A DNA stretch of 64,000 nucleotides from Eucommia ulmoides. Its lineage: Eukaryota > Streptophyta > Magnoliopsida > Garryales > Eucommiaceae. The stretch covers positions 19,343,401-19,407,400 of the forward strand of contig CM028326.1 in NCBI GenBank assembly GCA_016647705.1, given 5' to 3'. Below the pieces are notes generated by a model. That model did no database searches. It was not told where the DNA came from and was given only the letters and a program-made list of their open reading frames with translations. The position numbers and the translations under genes are program-made. This document shows, in pieces, positions 57,340 to 64,000 of the stretch (positions within the stretch are counted from its first letter, which is position 1; each line of letters opens with the position of its first letter).

Positions 57340-57720
57340 CACCACGATTCTATAACTCGGTCGGGGTTTGAATCGTAGACAATTGATGATGTGGGGCAAG
57401 ACACACGCTACCTAGGGTCGTTAAGACATTGAGGGGGACTTCTTCGTTGACTCGAAGTTGTGTTATATCCCTCGTCTTACACTCAGAAGAGGTGGTGAGA
57501 GAGTTTTAGAATGGAGATTGTCGATAGGGTAAATACAACGCGACGATCCAATAACCCGGGAGGGAGTTGGATTGTGTGCAATCAATGACGCTGGGCGAGA
57601 CTCACGTGACCTAGGGTTGTTAAGACATTGAGGGGGGACTTCTTCATTGACTCGAATTCATGTATTCCCCAGTCTTATACTCGGAAGAGGTGCTGGTGGA
57701 GTTTACATACCGAGGTTGTC
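57340..57720. repeat. Direct repeat of about 190 bp in the solo LTR
   Basis: The phrases ACCTAGGGT(C/T)GTTAAGACAT and GACTTCTTC(G/A)TTGACTCGA occur at 57410-57455 and again at 57610-57655, each after a variant of CGATTCTATAACTCGG or CGATCCAATAACCCGG. Two diverged copies of a unit near 200 bp. Confidence 0.75.
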
Positions 57721-58047
57721 AAATAGGTCAAACAACGTAAACGCGAGTAAATCGGAATCGAACACGTATTTGTAAACACGTTAATCCCTAGGCAATTCTT
57801 CACCCTAAAACATATTAGCATATTAGTGTAGTTAATTTAGGTTATATTAGTATTAGTTTAATTAATTAATTACATTTGTTTTTCGCCTAGATAAACTTAG
57901 ATCACGACAAACGCGGTATTCGATAGTAACGATAACAATCCCTGTGGATACGATAACCCGATCTTAACGATCACATTATAGTAAAACTTAAATCTCGTAT
58001 ACTTGCGAGTGTAAGTAGTGGCGTGTTTTTCCCGCGCTACCAATAGA

Positions 58048-58896
58048 TTATTTCACCAAGTGGGTTGAAGCAGAGGCTTTTGTAATAGTGGGTGAAAATG
58101 AAGTAAATAATTTTCTATGGAAACAAGTCATTTGCTGTTTTGGCATACCTGCTGTTCTTATATCCGATAATGGAACTCCATTTATTGGAGGAAAAGTCGG
58201 CTGGATGTACAATGAGCTCAAGATACAATATCGAACGTCTAGTCCAGCATATCCCCAAGCAAACGAAAAACAGAGGTGACCAATCGTTCAATTAAAGAGG
58301 CACTCAAAAAACGCCTAGATGATGCTAAAGACAAATGGGTGGAAGAACTTCCTGGAGCTTTGTGGGCTTATCGCACCACCCCGACATCTACAACTGGAGA
58401 AACACCATTTTCTTTAACTTATGGAACTGAAGCTGTCATTCCAGTTGAGATTGGAGTGCCAACCAAAAGAGTTGCTACTGCTGATTTAAGAAATAATGAA
58501 GGCTGTATACGAGAGGAATTGGATCAACTTGAAGAAAAACGCGATAAGGCATTAATGCGTATGACAGCATATAAGATTAAGATGGCACATAGATTTAATC
58601 ATTCAGTTCACCCAAGGAGTTTTACCATTGGAGACTTGGTACTTCGACGGGTAATGCCTCACCGACCAGAAGCTCCCTTGGGAAAGCTTGCTCTAAACTG
58701 AGTGGGCCCTTATCGCGTCATTAAAGTTAATATACCAGGAACATATTGGCTTAAAGAACTTGATGGAGTCACTGTTCCTAGACCTTGGAACGTCTCCCAT
58801 TTGGGGAATATTTTGTATGAGTTCTTTATCTTAAATCTCTGTTTCTTTTTATATAAGTTGTCTTTTGAAGGCATTTCTTTTAGAAAAAATATATAA
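58048..58896 (+). pseudogene. Gypsy integrase, core and C-terminal part
   Basis: After the solo LTR the reading resumes with YFTKWVEAEAF, FGIPAVLISDNGTPF (second catalytic Asp), YRTSSPAYPQANE (third catalytic region) and LWAYRTTPTSTTGETPFSL. The C-terminal part RVATADLRNNE and PYRVIKVNIPGTYWLKELDG ends the polyprotein near 58840. Together with the N-terminal part this is a complete integrase layout, but it is split and broken. Confidence 0.88.
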
Positions 58897-58930
58897 ATGT
58901 TTAATTCCACGAGATGTCTATTTTTTTTTT

Positions 58931-59455
58931 AACTGAGTTCTTCAACTTAGAATTTAACTGAGCACATGAGCTTAGCATTTAACTGGGTACCTCAGCCCAG
59001 CAAATAACTGAGTTCTCCAACTCAGAATTTAACTGAGCATATCAGCTTAGCATTCAACTGGGCATCTCAGCCCAACAAACAACTGAGTTCTCCAACTTAT
59101 AATTTAACTGAGCACGCTAGCTCAGCATTTAACTGGGCACCTCAGCCCATTAAACAACTGAGTTCTCCAACTCAGAATTTAACTGAACACCTCAGCTCAG
59201 TATTTAATTGGGCACCTCAGCCTAGTAAACAAATGAGTTCTCCAACTCAGAGTTTAACTGAGCACGTCAGCTCAGCATTTCGCTGGGCACCTCAGCCCAG
59301 CAAACAACTAAGTTCTTTAACTCAGAAGTTAATTGAGCACATCAGCTCAGCATTTAACTGTGCACCTAACCCAAGCATGCAACCGAGTTCTTCAACTTAG
59401 AGTTCAACTCAGTATTTTATTAGGAAGTATTGGCTCAGCAAACACTTACATTTTC
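58931..59455 (+). repeat. Seven 75-bp tandem repeats after Gypsy integrase
   Basis: Units start at 58931, 59006, 59081, 59156, 59231, 59306 and 59381, exactly 75 bp apart. Each contains three small hairpins: CTGAGTTCTCCAACTCAG, CTGAGCACGTCAGCTCAG and CTGGGCACCTCAGCCCAG. 75 is a multiple of three, and one frame would give a 25-residue repeat including FNWAPQPSK. The last unit is diverged. Confidence 0.92.
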
Positions 59456-59810
59456 AAGTTCCTAATTAAGCTGTGTAGTTCAGTACAAGCGAATATTGTG
59501 ACCCTACAAGTCATTAAGTTTAATACTCAGTTGGAGGCTAACGAGGTATTATTTCAGAGTTTATCCTTCTACTGTCTTTATGCCTGTTCAAAGATTCGTA
59601 AATAAATTATATATCCTAATTTTGTTACGAATGAGGGTAGACAAGGTAAAATTATAAAAACCCATTCGTATTATAAGGAAATTGATACATGGGTTCTTCA
59701 AAAAAAAAAAAAAAAAAAGAGAATTACAAACTGTTCTTACAAAAAAAAAAAAAAAAAAACTTTTTTTTTTCTTCTTCTTCTTCTTCATCCGGGGCCGAGA
59801 GAGAGGCACT
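59456..59810. other. Low-complexity region of the Gypsy element
   Basis: A runs at 59701-59719 and 59741-59759 are followed by a T run and CTTCTTCTTC. GGGTTCTTC before the first A run resembles the tail of the 26965-28331 LINE, but no other LINE sequence is attached. Confidence 0.5.
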
Positions 59811-62700
59811 TCAATTCGACTCTACAAAAGTAATAGAGTCAAGATCCTCTAAGTCAGGATTGGAAATGAAAAATTCATGATCTTCATATTGGTTGAGTTT
59901 TCGGATTAGTTCATGAATTTTTTTCCTCTTTTCCTCGTTCTTCTTCAGGAGTGTATCCCTCTTCGCTTTCATGGCATTAGCGTAAAGCTTCTGATAGTTG
60001 AAGTTAGCAACCAGATCCTTCTTGCTTCTTTCAAGATCTTTCAATTCATCTTTCGCTTCGAGGTAGTGAGAGACGGCTTGGAAATGGACCGATTCCATGG
60101 CAGCGAAGATGGCAGAAGCTTCTTCTATAACACGAAGGCATGGATACTCATCTTTGGTATTCATAGCAATCTGCTCAAAGAACTAAAGAGCTCTCCTAGT
60201 TTGATCTCGTTGTTTCTCTCAACTTGGATTCTTGAATAGGCAAAAGGGCCGTTAATCCATATAGTGGACCCCATGACTATTAAAAGAAGGGTTTCTTAAA
60301 GCTATGAAGAGCCCAGGGTGCCTTTAAATAGTCAAGCAAGAGGAATAGGAAAAGATAATTGAAGCGTCAAAAAACGCATGCATTAAATAAGGAAGTAACG
60401 TGCACTGGTAAAAACGTACTATAATCATCACAAAAAATCTTGAAAATTGTAACAACGGTGACTGTTCAGTTACAGGTCATGATGATCAAAGATATGGTCA
60501 TTAATAAAGTTAATTACAGACCAATAAAAGATAAAGGTGAAAAGATATGAAATTAAAAAAATAAAAATAAATAAAAGGATGCAGATCAGCAGCAATCAGT
60601 TGTTTTGACCAAAGTTTGGCTGAGTTATCAGTTGGTGTGATCAGGAGTAACATTCGGTGCTGAGCTCACTATTGGCACCTCGGCTGTTGAACTGGGTAGA
60701 TCTTGATGTTCTTTGTTTACTTCTTCTGTTTCGTCATCAAGATCTAAGAAGAAGAGATCGTACTCAAGAAGCTCCTCTGACACCAGCCTTTAGCAGAAAG
60801 CAAAGCCAACTTTCTGAAGCCCTTTTTAAGGAAGACCAGAGGTCGTCAATATCTTTTTTAGCCTTCTCTTGTGCAGCAGACAACTCAGCAGACATTTGCT
60901 CTTTTTCAAAATGAAGACTTTCAAGGACAGCCTCTTTTTCTTAGAATTGATCATGATTTCTCTGGAGGGCAGCATCTTTTTCTTTGATCTCGGCATCCTT
61001 CTGGTTAATTATCAGACGTGCTGAGGCAAGTTCCTCTGAAAGGTTGCGGGATTCTTCTCTTAGAGACGTGCATTCTTCTCTGATCACAGTGATTGATGTC
61101 CTAAGCTCGTTATTCTCATAATAGAAAAGTACGTTACTCTTTTGAAAAGCCTCACTTTGTTCATTGGCAGACTGCAATTCAGCCCTGAACTATTCTTAAT
61201 AAGATCTGGACAAGGCAAGATCAGTGGCAAGCCTTAATTTCTCATTTTCCTAATCTTGAACCTTGGCCTCAACCTTGCTGAGCTTAGTCATTTGATGCAT
61301 CAGTTGGGCATCCAGCTCGTTCTCATCCTCAACACAATTGACCAGAGTGGAGGACATATGCATACACTGACATGATAAGGTTGTTATTAGATAAGGCCAA
61401 ACAGTCAGATTATTCAGTAAGGATAGACTAAAATGATGTAAATACCTGGAGAAGGGCACAAATCACCATTCGAAAGATTTCGGGTTTGTTCTTGCCTTCA
61501 GTATTTTTCTTGCCTTTGTCCCAGGATTTATTATAAAGGAATTTAATGGCGTCATAAAAAATAGCATGACGACCTGGAACAGAAGAACCAACTTCATCAA
61601 TAAGTTGGCACATTTGTTGTTTAGTCATTCCTCGGCATGTTCTTTGGTTGGAAGTAGGGACTAGAGAGGATTAATAACTAGCTGAAGGAGGATCAGCAAT
61701 TGGAGGATTGGCAACAACAGGATCTATGGAAGAGATATCAATTAATCTAGAAAGAGAAGCTGACTTAGAAGCAGAAGATGGTTCGCCTTAAGCTTGTTTA
61801 GTAATGCGAACCAATGATGGAACTGCGACTGGAATAACGCCTCTTCGGCGAAGGATGAGAGGTTGATAGTTATCATCCGATACTGCTGTTTCAGGGTCAT
61901 CATGATAAATGACTTGACGGATGGTTGGGCTGCCAACAACATCGCAAGAAAGTTGGGATGTTGATTGATCATTCTTTTTAGCGAGTCTTTTTGCCGGTCT
62001 CTTTCTTTTTCGGGAATTGATATGAAGTTCAGCTAATTCTTGAAGACGAGATAGATCCATTGAAAGTCGGATGAATGGCCGATATGCTAATTCTCTATAA
62101 AGGCGGTCTTTGGGGATTAGAAGCTTATTCAATTCTTCTTTAAGTCTTGGAGTGAGACTGAGTTTCCGAGAAGTACTATTACCTGCATTTGATAAATCAA
62201 TAAATATGATCAAAATCACTTTAGCAGAATTTCAAATAATAAATAGACTATTAGGTGTATCATTACTTGGGGAGCTGAAGCGTTTTGACACCATTGAGGA
62301 CTGTCCCATTTTCTCAAAAGAGAATTCCCAATCTCCAGAAACGAAGAGGTATCATAGCTGCCAATCTCTGACCTTCACTGGAAGGTTTGTAAGAAACAAA
62401 TATTCTTTGGGGATAGAAAGGTAATACTTATCGATTTTGGCGAGGTACATGAGTTGGCTTATGCTTCTAAGTATATCAATAGAAAGGGTAACTTCATTTC
62501 GTCTAGCGAGAACTATGGCTCCCATAATTTGGTGAAAAATATTTGGAGTTAGCTGAGCTGAAGTAATTTCCATTTAGTGAAAAAGATTGCGGGAGAATGA
62601 GGAAAAATGAAGGGTAAGCCCATATTCAAACATCCAGAGGTAGAGGCACACCTCATTTTTTCTGGAATCTTGAGGACGTTCGTCTTTAGATGGAACCCAA
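59811..62700 (-). pseudogene. Antisense accessory ORF of the Tat-type Gypsy element
   Basis: Minus-strand readings from about 62700 to 59811 are opposite in direction to gag-pol. The first part includes FEYGLTLHFSS, TSAQLTPNIFHQIMGAIVLA and KYYLSIPKEYLFLTNLP, resembling the conserved start of the plant proteins called putative gypsy-type transposon (PF04195, from memory). The middle is basic (NSRKRKRPAKRLAKKND). The rest is a coiled coil rich in Glu/Lys (NNELRTSITVIREECTSLRE; SRNLSEELASARL; KDELKDLERSKKDLVANFNY). Such an ORF lies between pol and the 3' LTR in Tat elements (for example Grande, RIRE2). It is fossil and broken. Confidence 0.75.
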
Positions 62701-62900
62701 CTAACATAATAAAATTTTTAATCCTAATTTTTAGAAAATAATCCTCTATTCTTTAACCATTTTTTTTCCTATTATTTACATACAATGTAATTCTGTAAAA
62801 ACATAAAAGCATAAACATTCTAATTTTTATTCAATTCTTTTTCCTTTAAATTTTTTAATACATTTTCATGTCTTATGCCATTGTGGATGTTCATTGATTT
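62701..62900. other. AT-rich junction between Gypsy and Copia elements
   Basis: No features recognised. The Gypsy 3' LTR would be expected here but is not visible. Confidence 0.5.
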
Positions 62901-63054
62901 TGTTAAGATGATTGAAACATGGGAGAATGATGAATCATGTATTAATATTATAAGAAAGATACATAGACTACAACGCTATACACAAGTATTTATAAGGGAA
63001 GTAGGGGTTAGAGTTTTGCCCTAATGGGTCACGTGGGCTAAACCCATTATTACA
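62901..63054 (-). repeat. 3' LTR of the Copia element (154 bp)
   Basis: On the minus strand it starts TGTAATAATGGGTTTAGCCC just after the purine tract and ends CATCTTAACA. It includes a TATA-like TTATAAATACTTG. The 5' partner is outside the window, so its age cannot be estimated. Confidence 0.75.
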
Positions 63055-63072
63055 TTAATATCCCCCTCAAAC

Positions 63073-63342
63073 TCAAGGCGGTAAGTGAGAGGTGAACTTG
63101 AGTTTAGAAACCAAATAGTGAAAACGTTCAGGTGGATGAGCCTTAGTGAAAATATCTGCAGTTTGATCGGCTGAACTAACGGATTGTAGACAAATTGTAT
63201 TTTGGTGAATGTGATGGCGGATGAAGTGACAATTAGTCTCAATGTATTTTGTAAGCTTGTGAAAGACGTCATTGTGAGCGATCTGAATAGCACTCTTATT
63301 GTCATAGTGTATGGTAGTGGCAGTAGGAGAAGAGATACACAT
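63073..63342 (-). pseudogene. Copia RNase H
   Basis: HYDNKSAIQIAHNDVFHKLT, KYIETNCHFIRHHI and SSADQTADIFTKAHPPERF form the usual C-terminal end of Copia pol (DNKSAI and DIFTK motifs). It is followed at once by the purine tract and LTR. Confidence 0.9.
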
Positions 63343-63466
63343 ATCGACTAGTAATCATCGAAGCCAGGAAAGTTCTTGAGTTGCATCAACCATGGTATGA
63401 TATTCAGCTTCAGTGCTGGAGCGAGCAACCACAATTTGTTTCTTACTATGCTAGGAAATAAGAGAG

Positions 63467-63944
63467 TTACCCAAAAGAAACAATAACCAGTGGTTGAACG
63501 TCTGTCGGTGGGATCACCAGCCCAATCAACATCAAAATGAGCTTATAAGATAGGAGCAGACTGAGCTGACAAATGAAATTCATGAAATATAGTACCCTTG
63601 ACATATCGAAAGATATGGAGAACAGCCAAGTAATGAGTGATCCAAGGAGTGGACAAGAACTAGCTGACCTAGTGAACAGCATAGGCAATGTCGGGGCAAG
63701 TGACAGCGAGGTATACAAGACTGCCAACCAATTGGCGATATAGAGTGACCTCTTGAAGAGGTGAACCATCGAGTGGAGTAAGTTTGATGTTCGGCGTGAG
63801 AGGAGTAGTGGCAGTGGTGGAGTCAGTGATTCCAGCCTTCGAAAGATGATTAGAGGCATATTTAGCCTGAGAAAGAAAATATTCATCTGAACTGGATGAG
63901 ACTTTGAGGCCAAGAAAATAGGTGAGTACGTTAAGATCTTTCAT
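63467..63944 (-). pseudogene. Copia reverse transcriptase, C-terminal half
   Basis: KDLNVLTYFLGLKVSSSSD, QAKYASNHLSKAGITDST and QLVGSLVYLAVTCPDIAYAV are the standard closing motifs of the RVT_2 domain. The catalytic part lies beyond the right edge. Confidence 0.9.
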
Positions 63945-64000
63945 CTCAAATTTCCTACTGAAAAACTATTTGAGTTCAAAACTATCATGTAGATCATCTC

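Larger units (their letters stand above)
56313..58042 (+). mobile_element. Solo LTR with ATAGA duplication inside the Gypsy integrase
   Basis: The insert starts TGATAGGTGTG and ends CGCTACCA, so the ends pair as TGATAG/CTACCA. ATAGA flanks both sides (56308-56312 and 58043-58047). It has a TATA box (CTATAAATACC near 56871) and an ending that resembles Athila- or Tat-type Gypsy LTRs (CAATCCCTGTGGATACG near 57938). No coding region. It is younger than the element it interrupts. Confidence 0.88.
51006..62700 (+). mobile_element. Ty3/Gypsy fossil, Tat/Retand-like, with nested solo LTR
   Basis: Order: 5' LTR-like region with TATA box (CCTATAAAAGG at 51432); primer-site region TGGCGCTATCTGTGGGA at 51645-51661; gag; protease; reverse transcriptase; RNase H; a second, archaeal-type RNase H; integrase; 75-bp repeats; and an antisense accessory ORF. 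Dual RNase H and the antisense ORF mark the Tat branch. It is broken at many points, split by a 1.73-kb solo LTR, and no 3' LTR was recognised. It appears old. Boundaries are approximate. Confidence 0.85.
62901..64000 (-). mobile_element. Short-LTR Copia element, 3' part, running off the right edge
   Basis: On the minus strand there is reverse transcriptase, RNase H, a purine tract (GAGTTTGAGGGGGATATTAA) and a 154-bp LTR. Only the 3' end is in the window. It is broken in a few places. The very short LTR is typical of Ale-like Copia lineages. Confidence 0.88.

Noticed and set aside
58931-59455. CRISPR-like array
   Set aside because: The units are contiguous 75-bp tandem repeats without unique spacers, in a plant retrotransposon; no Cas genes.
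59690-59720. Another LINE 3' tail (GGGTTCTTC plus A run)
   Set aside because: Only nine bases before the A run match the other LINE tail and no LINE coding remnant lies upstream.
59811-62573. Host coiled-coil protein gene on the minus strand
   Set aside because: Its position after a Tat-type pol and its conserved start fit the antisense ORF of that element group better than a host gene.

Overview
This is a 64-kb piece of a plant nuclear genome, most likely a eudicot. The evidence is strong AT richness, many-intron genes with GT-AG splicing, and every major class of plant transposable element. No organellar, bacterial or CRISPR sequence was seen. The species cannot be told from the sequence.

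The only intact host genes I can support are two tandem, same-strand MATE/DETOXIFICATION transporter genes related to Arabidopsis DTX40. Gene 1 spans 29805-36267 (7 exons, 517 aa) and gene 2 spans 38259-49788 (7 exons, 506 aa). Exons 2 to 7 have identical lengths in the two genes (632, 57, 239, 119, 87 and 66 nt) and identical phases, so they are a tandem duplication. They differ in exon 1 length, intron content and one splice donor: intron 6 of gene 2 begins with GC. Both should make 12-helix membrane proteins that export small organic solutes by cation antiport, probably at the vacuolar or plasma membrane. The introns and the 2-kb intergenic gap are full of small transposons.

The rest is repeat sequence. 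1-4850: decayed minus-strand Copia element with a SIRE-like LTR inside it. 5570-9160: remnant of a LINE whose ORF1 has an RRM, split by a solo LTR with a GATTC duplication. 9157-12350: two 1.6-kb units of extremely AT-rich degenerate repeat in tandem. 13131-13584: first copy of a MITE family. 14402-14821: a TRIM-like element. 15244-21359: a nearly full-length but dead L1-type LINE with RNase H, flanked by a target duplication. 21590-24590: a GA/CT-core repeat, a GTTAACGTTAAC-rich array and a second MITE copy. 24745-26657: a long-armed foldback element with a 9-bp target duplication. 26965-28331: a 5'-truncated LINE tail.

Beyond the transporters, 51006-62700 is a large Ty3/Gypsy fossil of the Tat/Retand type. 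It has dual RNase H, exact 75-bp tandem repeats after integrase and an antisense accessory ORF, and a solo LTR lies inside its integrase region. A minus-strand short-LTR Copia element (62901 onward) runs off the right edge.

I found no convincing new biological system. The observations most worth following are the GC-AG intron, the foldback element, the two repeat arrays built on short palindromes (GTTAACGTTAAC and GTTACATGTAAC), the in-phase 75-bp repeat, and the nested MITE whose target duplication can be read against its relatives.
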